31,777 bases of DNA from CAZWRK01 sp964635875 (GTDB lineage: Bacteria; Pseudomonadota; Gammaproteobacteria; Burkholderiales; Aquaspirillaceae), in NCBI GenBank assembly GCA_964635875.1, contig CAZWRK010000051.1, positions 1-31,777 of the forward strand. The letters run 5' to 3'. Positions 1 through 8,163 of this stretch are shown piece after piece (the stretch's first letter is position 1; every line of letters begins with the position of its first letter). The translations under genes were made by a program, and so were the position numbers. The notes under the pieces are model-generated. The model worked only from the letters and a program-made list of their open reading frames with translations. It did no database searches and was not told the DNA's origin.

Positions 1-2
1 AC

Positions 3-59
3 AGCAGCGAGGCGATCACCGCGGTGGGCAGTGTGATGACTTTTGAGGGGTGGGTGTAA
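3..59 (+). CDS. C-terminal end of an unidentified protein (partial)
   Basis: The window opens inside an open frame that reads 18 codons (SSEAITAVGSVMTFEGWV) and stops with TAA. The other two forward frames stop earlier, and a strong terminator begins 21 bases after this stop, so this is probably the true 3' end of a gene starting outside the window. The fragment is too short to assign a family. Confidence 0.5.
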   Translation, partial: SSEAITAVGSVMTFEGWV

Positions 60-80
60 TTTGCAGAACGCTTAAATGGA

Positions 81-108
81 AAGCCCCCAGATTTCTGGGG
101 GCTTTTTT
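81..108 (+). terminator. Rho-independent terminator
   Basis: A perfect 10-bp stem (AAGCCCCCAG / CTGGGGGCTT) with loop ATTT is followed by a T run at 103-108. It ends the upstream plus-strand gene. The AsmA-family gene converges on it from the other side, but the T run on that strand is short, so it is weaker in that direction. Confidence 0.9.
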
Positions 109-133
109 CTGTGCTTGATCTGTGAGGGACGGT

Positions 134-2320
134 TTACGGCTGAGGGGCGAGCGCTTTTAGCGGTTGAGTGAGTTGTTCTTTGAGCGCGTCTTGCTTTTCA
201 GCCTCTGTTTTTTTGTCTTTCACTAAGCGATTAAAATCAAGGGCATAGGTCGGGGCATTGATGGCGCCAGTAATTTTGATCGGTACCGATAGTGCTTGTA
301 ATGGCGTCTGCACCTTCGATGTCACCTGTGTCTCTAGGGTGTAATCGACAATGTTATTCACGAGGTCTAACTTGCCGCTTCCGTTGACACCAAGCAGTGT
401 GGAGTTGAGGTGTAAATCTTGGTTGCGTCCGACGCCATTTTCAAAGAGAAAACTTGCGTTGAGGCGTTGGAATTCGGTGCGTTGATGCTTGTCTGCATTT
501 AACGGGTGCTCTGACCATGATTGCAATTCGCCCGGTAAATTTTTGAGTGCGGCCATGAGGTCAATACCAGTGAGCGCACCGCGATTAAGGGTCAGCGCAA
601 TGCTACCGGTGAGCGTACGGCGTAAATCGCTGAAGGTTTGTCCTGTTGCGCTGAGTTCGAGGCGACCACTGCCTTTGCCTTCGAGGCGACTGAAATCAAA
701 AACATCTCGCAGGAGTGGGTGGAGGTTCATTTGTCGCAGGTTTTGCTCAAGGTGAATCTCTGGCGTGGCTTTGTTCACGAGCTGCATTGAGCCGGATAGG
801 TGGCCTTCGTAAATATCCGCCTTGAGTGCGGAGAGCGTCAGGCGATCGGGGAGGGCATTGACGTGGAAATTAAGATTTTGTAGCGCAAATCGGCCCGCAC
901 GCATTTCACCAATCGCGATGTCGCCGGTGATGTCTAGCGGCGCAAGCCAGTCGAGCCGTAGCGGTCGCTCGGACTGCAGAAGTGCGCCGGTGGTTTCTGT
1001 TTTAGCTTGTGCTTGGGGGAGATAGCGGTTGAGGTCCAGCAGATCGATTTGTGCGCTGACTTGGTGGCGTGGGGTGTCAAAACCGATTTGTTTGCCGTCG
1101 AAGCGGAACGCTTCTCCATCGAGCTTGCCTTCGAGGTGGGTTTCCAGCTGGTCTTTTTTGAGGTCGGCGCTCATGGTTCCGCTGAGGGTGGCTTTCATTT
1201 CACCACGCGGTAGATAGGGGCTTTCAAACCGAGTTTGAAGGTTAACAGGTTCAAAACGGATGTTGTTTAGGCTGCTAATGTGTAGCGCGGTGTCAATCTG
1301 GGTTTTGAGCGCATGTTGTCCGTAACGCCACTCGATGTTGCTGCGAATGGTTTTGGCTTGTGCGGTGCCTGCGCTGCTGACACTGACTTCTTGGGCTTCA
1401 GTGTTGAAGAGATAGTGTGAGCCTGCGGTCGTGATTTGGCCGTTGAGGTCAAGGCGAGGGGTGTCGAACCCTGCATTGTTGATATCGAGCGAGGCGGTGC
1501 GGGCTTCAAGCTGAATGGTGGGGTTTTGCTTTTTGTCGAGGCGCAAAACGACGTCGCGTAAGTCCATTTGGTTTTTGACCAAATTGATATCGGCGGCTCC
1601 TTCAACATCGAGTCGGGCATCGCCAAGATCGCCTTGGTTGCCGTGGAGCGTGAGTGAAAATTTATCGACCGCGAGTTGGTCGTCTGCGACGCGTAGCGGG
1701 CTATCGAGCGCAAGCCCGACCGAGTTTTCGCCATTCTCCAATTGACCGCGCACGGAGAGCTGTCCGTCGCTTTTGAGGTTGTCGAGGTGAATTTGCCCTT
1801 GGCGTAGACGGAATTGGTGATTGCTGAGGGCGTCTTGCAGGCTCAGATCGATTGCGTTGAGGTGGAACTTATCGAGCCGAATTTCAAAGTCGGGTTGTTG
1901 TGCCGCCTTGAGCAGGTCTTGAATGTTCCACTCGCCCTGTTTGTTGCGGCTAATTTCGGCTTGAATGCTGCTGAGGCTGAGTTCTTGAACGACGTGGCGT
2001 TTTTGGGTGAGGAGCGGCCACCATGCAAGATGGGCTTCAAGGCGTTGGACGGTCGCAAAGGTCTCTGTGCTGTCGACTGCTGAGAGGGTGATTTTTTCGA
2101 TGGCAACGCCAGGTAATGGCCAGAAGATGGGCTGAATTTTACCTTCGATGTGGACGGTGCGTTGTTGTGCAGTGAAGGCGTTGCCTAGGCTCGCGCGAAT
2201 GGCACGCTCGTCAAATTGCCATTTTAGAACCCCAAGCATGACGAGCCAGCAGATCATGAGTCCGCTAAGTGTATAAACAATGGTTTTGAGCCAAAAACGA
2301 CCGGAGTTGAGTTTCATCAT
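134..2320 (-). CDS. AsmA family protein
   Basis: A 728-residue inner-membrane-anchored protein of the AsmA/YhdP/TamB-like group, which is linked to outer-membrane lipid homeostasis and bridge-like phospholipid transport. A single N-terminal membrane segment (about residues 11-33) is followed by a long periplasmic region of repeating beta-rich segments. The AsmA C-terminal signature lies around residues 535-600 (FSRLEGKGSGRLELSATGQ, then LTGSIALTLNRGALTGIDL). The length is close to AsmA proper (about 600-700) and far below YhdP or TamB. It starts with tandem ATGs; the upstream one is used here, and no strong Shine-Dalgarno decides between them. It is a single minus-strand gene ending about 25 bases from the terminator at 81-108. 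Family assignment is firm; the exact lipid role is not shown by the sequence. Confidence 0.9.
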   Translation of the reverse strand: MMKLNSGRFWLKTIVYTLSGLMICWLVMLGVLKWQFDERAIRASLGNAFTAQQRTVHIEGKIQPIFWPLPGVAIEKITLSAVDSTETFATVQRLEAHLAWWPLLTQKRHVVQELSLSSIQAEISRNKQGEWNIQDLLKAAQQPDFEIRLDKFHLNAIDLSLQDALSNHQFRLRQGQIHLDNLKSDGQLSVRGQLENGENSVGLALDSPLRVADDQLAVDKFSLTLHGNQGDLGDARLDVEGAADINLVKNQMDLRDVVLRLDKKQNPTIQLEARTASLDINNAGFDTPRLDLNGQITTAGSHYLFNTEAQEVSVSSAGTAQAKTIRSNIEWRYGQHALKTQIDTALHISSLNNIRFEPVNLQTRFESPYLPRGEMKATLSGTMSADLKKDQLETHLEGKLDGEAFRFDGKQIGFDTPRHQVSAQIDLLDLNRYLPQAQAKTETTGALLQSERPLRLDWLAPLDITGDIAIGEMRAGRFALQNLNFHVNALPDRLTLSALKADIYEGHLSGSMQLVNKATPEIHLEQNLRQMNLHPLLRDVFDFSRLEGKGSGRLELSATGQTFSDLRRTLTGSIALTLNRGALTGIDLMAALKNLPGELQSWSEHPLNADKHQRTEFQRLNASFLFENGVGRNQDLHLNSTLLGVNGSGKLDLVNNIVDYTLETQVTSKVQTPLQALSVPIKITGAINAPTYALDFNRLVKDKKTEAEKQDALKEQLTQPLKALAPQP

Positions 2321-2426
2321 AACCGCGCTTTTTCAGACAAACGGGTCGATAGGAATATAAACATCCCTCGCCATGCGCCGTAGAATTCTAGGGGATCACT
2401 GGACTGACGGATGAAACCGCAGAGCT

Positions 2427-2500
2427 TGGAGCGGGTGAAGGGAATCGAACCCTCGTCGTAAGCTTGGGAAGCTTCTGCTCTACCATTGAGCTACACCCGC
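2427..2500 (-). tRNA. tRNA-Gly (anticodon CCC)
   Basis: The minus strand reads a full cloverleaf: acceptor GCGGGTG paired with CACCCGC, T-arm GGGTTCGATTCCC, anticodon loop TTCCCAA giving CCC, and an encoded 3' CCA. It closely resembles the E. coli glyU-type glycine tRNA that reads GGG. Length is 74 nt including CCA. Confidence 0.97.
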
Positions 2501-2583
2501 ATTTCACGATAGGCGGCGAATTTAACCGTTTATTTGCGGGCTGGCAAGTGTCTTTTGAAAGGATTAGGTGTTTACCGCTTTTA

Positions 2584-2614
2584 ATTAAAAAATAAGGCAC
2601 GCCTTAAGCGTGCC
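2584..2614 (-). terminator. Rho-independent terminator of the 94-residue gene
   Basis: On the minus strand the stem GGCACGC / GCGTGCC with a 5-nt loop is followed by TTATTTTTTAATTAA. It lies about 30 bases past the stop of the small gene at 2646-2930 and insulates it from tRNA-Gly. Confidence 0.85.
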
Positions 2615-2645
2615 ATTTTCTATGACTCAATGAACGGGTTGGGTT

Positions 2646-2930
2646 CTACTTTGATGCTTTTAGATTGGCAAAAACCTGCTCGGGGCGCTTGGCATCTGTA
2701 AGGGCCGTACGAATACGATTGTAAGCGGCAGATGCTTCTTCTGGGTATTTACCTAGTGGTGTGAGGTTGTGATGTTTCCAGCCTGCTGCTTCTAGGACTT
2801 CTTTGCGGAATTGTGAGGCTTTTTGCCCACCACCAGCGAGCTGTAAAAGAGCATGATCAATTTGGGTATGGGGAAACGGATCACGTGAGACAGTGCTGAA
2901 ATGTTCAGGTTTCACTTCGTCAAACTGCAT
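2646..2930 (-). CDS. Hypothetical protein, 94 residues
   Basis: I do not recognise the family. The protein is small, soluble and mixed-charge with no signal peptide, membrane segment or cysteine. It has a Gly-Gly-Gly turn near residue 34, a short tryptophan motif (AAGWKHHNLTPLGKYPEEA) and a probable C-terminal helix ending in basic residues. It looks genuine: the ATG has a GAGG Shine-Dalgarno about 10 bases upstream, its own terminator follows at 2584-2614, and the terminator at 3101-3135 separates it from tRNA-Thr. It is thus a monocistronic gene between two tRNAs. No function can be given from sequence alone. Confidence 0.75.
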   Translation of the reverse strand: MQFDEVKPEHFSTVSRDPFPHTQIDHALLQLAGGGQKASQFRKEVLEAAGWKHHNLTPLGKYPEEASAAYNRIRTALTDAKRPEQVFANLKASK

Positions 2931-3100
2931 AATCGATTTTCCTCATGATTGTGTATTTAAGTGACATGACTCAGAATTTTACCTGTAAATGCAGTTTTTT
3001 TGCATAAAAACACACGGGCCAAGCTGATGTGTGATGTCTGGCTATTCAGAGATGAGTATAGGCTAGAAAGCGATGCTAAAGATGTGCTTGTCGCGAATAC

Positions 3101-3135
3101 ATAAAAAATCCCCGCACTAGGCGGGGATTTTTTAT
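3101..3135. terminator. Bidirectional Rho-independent terminator
   Basis: A perfect 15-bp inverted repeat (ATAAAAAATCCCCGC, loop ACTAG, GCGGGGATTTTTTAT) carries A and T tracts on both sides, so it can act on either strand. Its position just past the 3' end of tRNA-Thr suggests that it mainly terminates that tRNA transcript. Confidence 0.9.
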
Positions 3136-3140
3136 CAAAC

Positions 3141-3216
3141 TGGTGCCGGCGGCAGGATTCGAACTCGCGACCCCCTGATTACAAGTCAGGTGCTCTACCA
3201 ACTGAGCTACACCGGC
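3141..3216 (-). tRNA. tRNA-Thr (anticodon TGT)
   Basis: The minus strand reads a complete 76-nt tRNA: acceptor GCCGGTG / CGCCGGC, D-arm with GTTGGTAGAGC, anticodon stem-loop CCTGACTTGTAATCAGG giving TGT, T-arm GCGAGTTCGAATCCTGC and encoded CCA. The anticodon reads ACA and other ACN codons. A terminator follows immediately and a sigma-70-like promoter lies 15 bases upstream. Confidence 0.97.
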
Positions 3217-3230
3217 GTTAAGAGAGTGCT

Positions 3231-3259
3231 ATTGTGCCTAGGTTATTTTTTCTTGGCAA
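3231..3259 (-). promoter_or_regulatory. Sigma-70-type promoter of tRNA-Thr
   Basis: On the minus strand TTGCCA (5 of 6 consensus) is separated by 17 bases from CACAAT (4 of 6). Transcription would start about 8 bases before the mature tRNA 5' end. This is a reading of the sequence, not a mapped promoter. Confidence 0.6.
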
Positions 3260-3260
3260 G

Positions 3261-3329
3261 TGATTTTTTGAGAAAAATCGATTTTTAAAATGATTTTTTA
3301 AATAACCCATTGTTTCAAAAAATCATTTT
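3261..3329. repeat. AT-rich inverted-repeat cluster
   Basis: A 13-bp perfect inverted repeat (AAAATGATTTTTT at 3287-3299, AAAAAATCATTTT at 3317-3329) has a 17-base loop. It is preceded by the 14-bp palindrome AAAAATCGATTTTT at 3273-3286 and a further copy of TGATTTTTT at 3261-3269. The cluster starts just after the antiporter stop codon. It could be a weak terminator for that gene or a protein-binding site; it lacks a GC-rich stem. Confidence 0.6.
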
Positions 3330-3340
3330 GACCTAATTTC

Positions 3341-5308
3341 TCAACCTTGCAGTAAGACATGCTCGACAGTCGCCAGCGATGCCGGAGATCCTAGCAACAC
3401 CACCACGTCGTCAACATGCAAGATAAAGTCATGACCGGGGTCGCTATGGCGGGTGAGGTGGCGTTTAATTGCGCGAACCTCAACGCCTAGCTCGTGCAGA
3501 TGCAACTCTCCCAGCGATTTTCCGATTGAACTGGCTGCTGGTGTCAGAAGAACCGTGGCCATGCGCGGCTGGGCGGCCTCATCCATCGCCAAACTTTCAT
3601 CCGTCACCCCACGGAAGAATCCTCTAAACAGGTTATAACGCTCTTCACGTACCGAACGAATTCGGCGCAAGACACGGTTCAGTGGCACACCCATCGCCAT
3701 CAAAGCTTGAGAGGCCAGCATTAAACTGCCCTCCATGACTTCAGCAACCACTTCATCTGCACCCGCCTCTCGCAAAACATCAATATCGCTATCGTCGACT
3801 GTGCGTACAACGACAGGTAAATCTGGCCGCAAATCTCGCACCATGGACAGTATGCGCATACTGGCATGCGTGTCGGCATAGGTAATAATCAGCACCTTGG
3901 CGCGCATCAGTCCCGCTGCAATTAACACCTCTTTTTTAGCCGCATCACCAAACACCACCGCATCCCCTGCGGCGGCGGCATCTTTAACCCGCTCAGGGTC
4001 GAGATCTAGCGCGAAAAAACTCTGCGACTCACGCTCAAGAAGGCGCGCGAGCGCCTGCCCACTTCGGCCATAGCCACAGATAATCGCATGCTCATTACGT
4101 CCCATACTTGAGATTAAAATTTGATGTAAATCGACCGACTGGCTCATCCAATCCGAGCGAATCAAATGCCGAACAATTCGGTCAGATTGTTGAATGAGGA
4201 AGGGTGAAGACAGCATCGACAGCGTCACGGCTGCGATGGCGGCTTGCTCTACTGCCGGTGGGATAAGATCAAAGTTGCCGATCAAGGCAAGCAGAACAAA
4301 GCTAAATTCGCCACCTTGTGCAAGTGCTAAAGCCGTACGCAAGGATTCGCTAGGGCGATAGCGTGAGACGCGGGCGATGGCATACATCATCAGCGCCTTG
4401 CCTGGGATCAGCAATGCGAGCAGCATGCCAACCAGTTCAAATTGCTCGGTTAGGACGGAAACTTCTAACCGCATGCCAATCGTAATGAAGAAAAAACCTA
4501 ACAAAATATCGCGGAAGGGGCGGATGTCCTCTTCCACTTGGTAGCGATATTCGGTTTCAGCAATCAGCATGCCTGCGACAAAGGCGCCCAATGCAAGCGA
4601 TAAACCCGATAACTCGGTCAGCCATGCCACCCCCAGCGTCACCAGCAGCACATTGATCATGAACAGCTCACCTGAGCGTTGTCGCGCCACAATGTGAAAC
4701 CACGGCCGCATCAAACGCTGCCCAATCCAAAACAGCAGAACCATGACAACAATGACCTTGAGAAGCGCTTCGCCCAGATCCATCCAAAGCCGATTCGCAT
4801 CGCCCGCCAACGCCGGTAGCAAAATCAGCAAAGGGACGACTGCAATATCCTGAAATAGCAGTACCCCGATTGACATTTGTCCTTGTGGGGCGTTGAGCTC
4901 CAAGCGCTCCGTGAGTAGCTTTGAGACAATCGCCGTTGATGAAAGTGCTGCCACGGAACCGAGGGCAAAGCCCATCATGGCCGATCCGCCAAGTAGCATC
5001 GTCAGCCCCATCGTGACGAGCATGGTGACAATCACTTGCGCCAAACCTAATCCAAATACGATATGCCGCATGGCCCGTAATTTAGGCAGGCTAAACTCAA
5101 GGCCTATCGTGAACATCAGAAATACAATGCCGATTTCGCCTAAAAATTGGGTTTGCGCCGAGTCTGCGATGATGGCAAAGCCACCGGGACCCGCAATAAA
5201 CCCGACCAGCAAATAGCCAAGCATCGCTGGAATGCGAATCAGCCTACAGAGGGTGATGACAATCACGGCGGCAAAAAGAGTAAAAACAAGAGGGGCGAGT
5301 GAGTGCAT
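3341..5308 (-). CDS. KefB/KefC-like CPA2 cation:proton antiporter with RCK domain
   Basis: A 655-residue inner-membrane protein of the CPA2 family. Residues 1 to about 385 form a Na+/H+-exchanger-type bundle of roughly 12-13 hydrophobic segments. An RCK_N (TrkA-N) domain follows from about residue 410, with a Rossmann glycine motif ICGYGRSGQAL that binds a nucleotide. A C-terminal RCK_C domain (about 570-655) is recognisable by its SLGELHLHELGVEVRAIKR segment. This architecture matches KefB/KefC or YbaL-type K+/H+ efflux systems controlled by ligand binding to the RCK domain. It is longer than E. coli KefB (about 600), the extra length being mostly at the C-terminus. No KefF/KefG oxidoreductase gene lies beside it, so glutathione gating cannot be claimed. 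It is monocistronic and divergent from kdsD. Confidence 0.9.
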   Translation of the reverse strand: MHSLAPLVFTLFAAVIVITLCRLIRIPAMLGYLLVGFIAGPGGFAIIADSAQTQFLGEIGIVFLMFTIGLEFSLPKLRAMRHIVFGLGLAQVIVTMLVTMGLTMLLGGSAMMGFALGSVAALSSTAIVSKLLTERLELNAPQGQMSIGVLLFQDIAVVPLLILLPALAGDANRLWMDLGEALLKVIVVMVLLFWIGQRLMRPWFHIVARQRSGELFMINVLLVTLGVAWLTELSGLSLALGAFVAGMLIAETEYRYQVEEDIRPFRDILLGFFFITIGMRLEVSVLTEQFELVGMLLALLIPGKALMMYAIARVSRYRPSESLRTALALAQGGEFSFVLLALIGNFDLIPPAVEQAAIAAVTLSMLSSPFLIQQSDRIVRHLIRSDWMSQSVDLHQILISSMGRNEHAIICGYGRSGQALARLLERESQSFFALDLDPERVKDAAAAGDAVVFGDAAKKEVLIAAGLMRAKVLIITYADTHASMRILSMVRDLRPDLPVVVRTVDDSDIDVLREAGADEVVAEVMEGSLMLASQALMAMGVPLNRVLRRIRSVREERYNLFRGFFRGVTDESLAMDEAAQPRMATVLLTPAASSIGKSLGELHLHELGVEVRAIKRHLTRHSDPGHDFILHVDDVVVLLGSPASLATVEHVLLQG

Positions 5309-5514
5309 CTGCGATATGAGCTCGATAGGTAAAAGGGTCGTCGATCAATGAAGTCGGGGGATTTGTGCTGTAGCTTAAAGTGTCATGATGTACTTTTATG
5401 TGCGCGCGTGACTGAATAAAGGATTTACATATTATAAGCGAGCGTCTCCGAATTTAGATTCCTTGGCTTCTCTGTGCCGCGCAGTGTCTTTTGCACGGGG
5501 TGGGCGATAAAACT

Positions 5515-5523
5515 TGATATACT
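5515..5523 (+). promoter_or_regulatory. Extended -10 promoter candidate for kdsD
   Basis: TGATATACT matches an extended -10 element (TGn followed by TATACT, 5 of 6 consensus). No good -35 lies at normal spacing; TTGCAC at 5491 is 21 bases away. A start near 5530 would give a leader of about 50 bases before the kdsD ATG, and supports rejecting the longer in-frame start at 5474. Confidence 0.45.
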
Positions 5524-5578
5524 TTGTCGTTATGACAACCTGCCTTTGCGGTGCTATGCACCCCATTTTACATTTCGC

Positions 5579-6556
5579 ATGACCGACACCTCTTCGCACC
5601 GCCTTGCTTTGGCGCGTGACGTTCTCGAAACCGAGGCGCACGCTATTCACGCTTTAGCCGCCCGTTTGGGTGCTGAATTTTCGAACGCTATTGATATTTT
5701 ACTGGCCTGTCAGGGGCGAGTGGTCGTGACTGGCATGGGAAAATCGGGTCATATCGCCCGCAAAATTGCCGCGACCATGGCTTCGACAGGAACACCTGCT
5801 TTCTTCGTGCATCCGGCTGAAGCGGCTCACGGCGATTTAGGCATGATTGCCGAGCGTGATGTGCTGATTGCCCTATCTAACTCGGGCGAATCGGATGAAA
5901 TTATCGCCTTGCTGCCTAGTTTGCGCCGCAAAGGTGTATCGCTGATTGCAATGACCGGCCGTCCCCAGTCTACATTAGCGCGCGAATCAGATATTCATCT
6001 TGATGCAGCGGTTGAGCGAGAAGCGTGCCCGTTGAATCTTGCGCCGACTACGAGTACCACTGCAGCCCTCGCTTTGGGCGATGCGCTCGCCATGGTGCTA
6101 TTAGATGCCCGCGCGTTCCGTGAAGAAGATTTCGCGCTGTCTCATCCCGGTGGGAGTTTGGGGCGTCGTTTATTGGTTCGTGTGAGCGATGTCATGCATC
6201 AAGGCGATCAGTTGCCTTGCGTGACAGAGCAGACCTCGATTCGAGATGCGCTGTTCGAGATCACCCAAAAAGGCTTGGGTATGACGGCGATTGTCGATGC
6301 GGATGGGCGCTTAACGGGCATTTTTACCGACGGGGATTTGCGTCGGGCGCTGGATCGGCAAGTCGATTTGTATCAAGGGCAAGTTCTTTCTGTGATGAGC
6401 CCGCAGCCGCGCACGATTACCGCTGATCGCTTGGCGGCGGAAGCGGTGCAGTTGATGCAGCGTTATCGGATTAATGGTGTATTGGTGGTCGATGCCGACA
6501 ATCGGCCAATCGGTGCGCTCAATATGCATGACCTGCTGCGTGCGGGCGTGGTTTAA
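5579..6556 (+). CDS. kdsD: D-arabinose 5-phosphate isomerase
   Basis: Converts D-ribulose 5-phosphate to D-arabinose 5-phosphate, the first dedicated step of KDO synthesis for lipopolysaccharide. Residues about 35-170 form a SIS sugar-isomerase domain with GMGKSGH (52-58) and the NSGESDE phosphate-binding loop. HPGGSLGRRL follows, and then a pair of CBS domains (about 205-325). The protein is 325 residues, like E. coli KdsD (328). The frame is open further upstream to 5474, but the ATG before TDTSSHR fits the family and lies downstream of the likely promoter. kdsC follows 8 bases later, which is the next-but-one enzyme of the same pathway. The KpsF paralogue cannot be fully excluded, but the kdsC-lpt context favours KdsD. 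Confidence 0.96.
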   Translation: MTDTSSHRLALARDVLETEAHAIHALAARLGAEFSNAIDILLACQGRVVVTGMGKSGHIARKIAATMASTGTPAFFVHPAEAAHGDLGMIAERDVLIALSNSGESDEIIALLPSLRRKGVSLIAMTGRPQSTLARESDIHLDAAVEREACPLNLAPTTSTTAALALGDALAMVLLDARAFREEDFALSHPGGSLGRRLLVRVSDVMHQGDQLPCVTEQTSIRDALFEITQKGLGMTAIVDADGRLTGIFTDGDLRRALDRQVDLYQGQVLSVMSPQPRTITADRLAAEAVQLMQRYRINGVLVVDADNRPIGALNMHDLLRAGVV

Positions 6557-6564
6557 GGAAAAAT

Positions 6565-7089
6565 ATGCAGTCTATTCAACAACTCGCGAGCCGCGTTCGC
6601 CTGTTTATCATGGATGTCGATGGTGTTTTGACCGATGGCCGAATTTTTATCACCCCGACTGGCGAAGAGCTGAAATCTTTTAACACTTTAGATGGGCATG
6701 GTCTGAAAATGCTGCAGCAATCGGGGGTCGCGCTGGCGATCATTACCGGTCGTGCTGCAGCATGCGTCGAACTTCGTGCGAAAAGCCTTGGTATTCAGCA
6801 TTTGTACATGGGCAGTGAAAGCAAAATGGAGGCGTTTCAGCATCTTTTGTCGACAACCGGCCTGACGCCAGAAGACTGTGCCTATATGGGCGATGATGTG
6901 ATTGATTTGCCGGTGATGCGCCGCGTGGGGTTTGCGGTGTCAGTCCCCGATGCTCCGAATGTCGTGCGTAGCCATGCGCACTATGTCAGTGGCTGCCGTG
7001 GCGGTGAGGGTGCGGTGCGAGAGGTGACTGAGTTGATCATGCAGTCGCAAGGTACATTGGACGCCGCTCTGGCACGGTACTTGGTATGA
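6565..7089 (+). CDS. kdsC: KDO-8-phosphate phosphatase
   Basis: Hydrolyses 3-deoxy-D-manno-octulosonate 8-phosphate to KDO in the cytoplasm. The protein is 174 residues, a cap-less HAD (C0) enzyme that normally forms a tetramer. The nucleophile motif is MDVDGVLTDG (Asp17 and Asp19), followed by ITGR (motif II), a conserved Lys in the SESKMEAF segment, and the acidic motif MGDDVIDLPVM. E. coli KdsC is 188 residues with a slightly longer N-terminus. An AAGGA Shine-Dalgarno precedes the ATG, 8 bases after kdsD. The stop overlaps the lptC start by four bases (ATGA), indicating translational coupling. Confidence 0.97.
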   Translation: MQSIQQLASRVRLFIMDVDGVLTDGRIFITPTGEELKSFNTLDGHGLKMLQQSGVALAIITGRAAACVELRAKSLGIQHLYMGSESKMEAFQHLLSTTGLTPEDCAYMGDDVIDLPVMRRVGFAVSVPDAPNVVRSHAHYVSGCRGGEGAVREVTELIMQSQGTLDAALARYLV

Positions 7090-7658
7090 CTCGCCATAGC
7101 TTTCGCTTGTTTCCGGTCTTGTTGGCGTTGATTTTGGGCGGATTGACCCTCTTTTTAGAGCAGCTCATCGCCCTGTTGCCGCTAGGAAATGCCCCGAAAA
7201 ATCCGGCGACGGTCGAATACCAAGTCGAAAATTTCACCGCATCAATGTATGCCCCCGATGGGAAACTATATCGGCGTGTCAATGGGCAACGGCTGTGGCA
7301 GTTTCCTGACCAAGATGAAATTCATGTGCAGCAGCCGCATTTCTTCCAATACAACGGCGATCATTTATTAGGCGAAATTATTGGAAGTTCAGCGCGCTAC
7401 GATAGCCGCAAAGAAGTGGCGTGGTTTGATGGACCCGTGCAGTTAATTCGCCATCCCTCGGCCGATAAGCCTCGCGCTACATTGGACAGCGCCCAATTAC
7501 AGATTGACACTGTGCGACGCTTTGCCCGCTCGACGGCGGATACTGTGTATCGGGAAGGCAGTTCTGTGATTCAATCTCGAGGGTTTTCGTACGATGATAT
7601 TCACCAAAAATTGCTTTTAAACGCGCGCGTGAAAGTTATTCATGACAAAAATAATTAA
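7086..7658 (+). CDS. lptC: LPS export protein LptC
   Basis: A bitopic inner-membrane component of the Lpt transenvelope bridge. It receives LPS from LptB2FG and passes it to LptA. The 190-residue protein has one N-terminal membrane segment (about residues 6-27) and a periplasmic beta-jellyroll domain typical of LptC (segments MYAPDGKLYRRVNGQRLWQF and YDSRKEVAWFDGPVQLI). LptC is poorly conserved in sequence, but the length, topology and position between kdsC and lptA are diagnostic. Its start overlaps kdsC by four bases and its 3' end overlaps lptA by 17 bases. Confidence 0.93.
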   Translation: MTRHSFRLFPVLLALILGGLTLFLEQLIALLPLGNAPKNPATVEYQVENFTASMYAPDGKLYRRVNGQRLWQFPDQDEIHVQQPHFFQYNGDHLLGEIIGSSARYDSRKEVAWFDGPVQLIRHPSADKPRATLDSAQLQIDTVRRFARSTADTVYREGSSVIQSRGFSYDDIHQKLLLNARVKVIHDKNN

Positions 7659-8163
7659 TACAGTCCTCTCAACAGCAGCTTTGTTGCTTTGTGTTTCGAT
7701 GGCGTTTGCTGAAAAAAGCGACCGTAACAAGCCGATTGAAGTCGAAGCCGATAGCGCCAGTCTGGATCAGCAAAGAAATCTGATGGTGTATGAAGGCAAT
7801 GTCATCGTGACGCAGGGCAGCTTACGCCTCAAGGCCGCGCAGGTGACGGTCAAAGAAAACGAGAAGGGCCAGCAGTTTGCGGTTGCAACAGGCTCTCCAG
7901 CAACCTTCCGGCAGCGGCTAGATGGCGGCAAAGACGAATGGGTTGAAGCGCAAGCCAAACGTATCGAATACGATAGCGCCAAAGAAATTGTGACCCTGAT
8001 TGATAATGCGCGCGCTAAACGCAATCAGGATATGGTGATGGGACAATTGATTGTGTATCAGGCTAAAACCGGTACTTTTCAGGTGAGCGGCGGTAAAAAA
8101 TCGGCCAATCCCAGCTCGGGTCGTGTCACTGTGATCTTGCAACCCAAGCCGGATACCCCATGA
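7642..8163 (+). CDS. lptA: LPS transport periplasmic protein LptA
   Basis: The periplasmic bridge protein that oligomerises between LptC and the outer-membrane LptDE. It is 173 residues. A signal peptide (hydrophobic core STAALLLCVSMAFA) has a likely cleavage after Ala23. The OstA/LptA domain follows, with the typical opening PIEVEADSASLDQQRNLMVY and the repeated pattern of beta strands. It overlaps lptC upstream (17 bases) and lptB downstream (four bases, ATGA), so lptCAB are translated as a tightly coupled set. Confidence 0.96.
   Translation: MTKIINTVLSTAALLLCVSMAFAEKSDRNKPIEVEADSASLDQQRNLMVYEGNVIVTQGSLRLKAAQVTVKENEKGQQFAVATGSPATFRQRLDGGKDEWVEAQAKRIEYDSAKEIVTLIDNARAKRNQDMVMGQLIVYQAKTGTFQVSGGKKSANPSSGRVTVILQPKPDTP

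Noticed and set aside
1267..1734. 155-codon open frame inside the AsmA-family gene
   Set aside because: It lies on the same strand in another frame of a well-supported gene, with low-complexity shadow-type composition and no ribosome site. Other long shadows inside glnD, nnr and the glt genes were dropped for the same reason.
2427..3216. Genomic island inserted at the tRNA pair
   Set aside because: No integrase, no repeated tRNA 3' end and only one small gene lie between the tRNAs.
5409..5438. Promoter-like TGACTG with TATAAG between the antiporter and kdsD
   Set aside because: The -35 match is weak and the spacing is 18-19 bases; the -10 is part of a near-palindromic TTATAA, so the strand is ambiguous. 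Not called.
5474..5578. Longer N-terminus for KdsD
   Set aside because: The extension contains the likely promoter, does not resemble the family, and the shorter form has the normal length.
7070..7085. TGGCAC-N5-TTGGT, resembling a sigma-54 promoter ahead of lptC
   Set aside because: It is coding sequence at the end of kdsC, and the essential GC of the -12 element is GG. A similar near-match at 14472-14487 in ubiX has the same defect.
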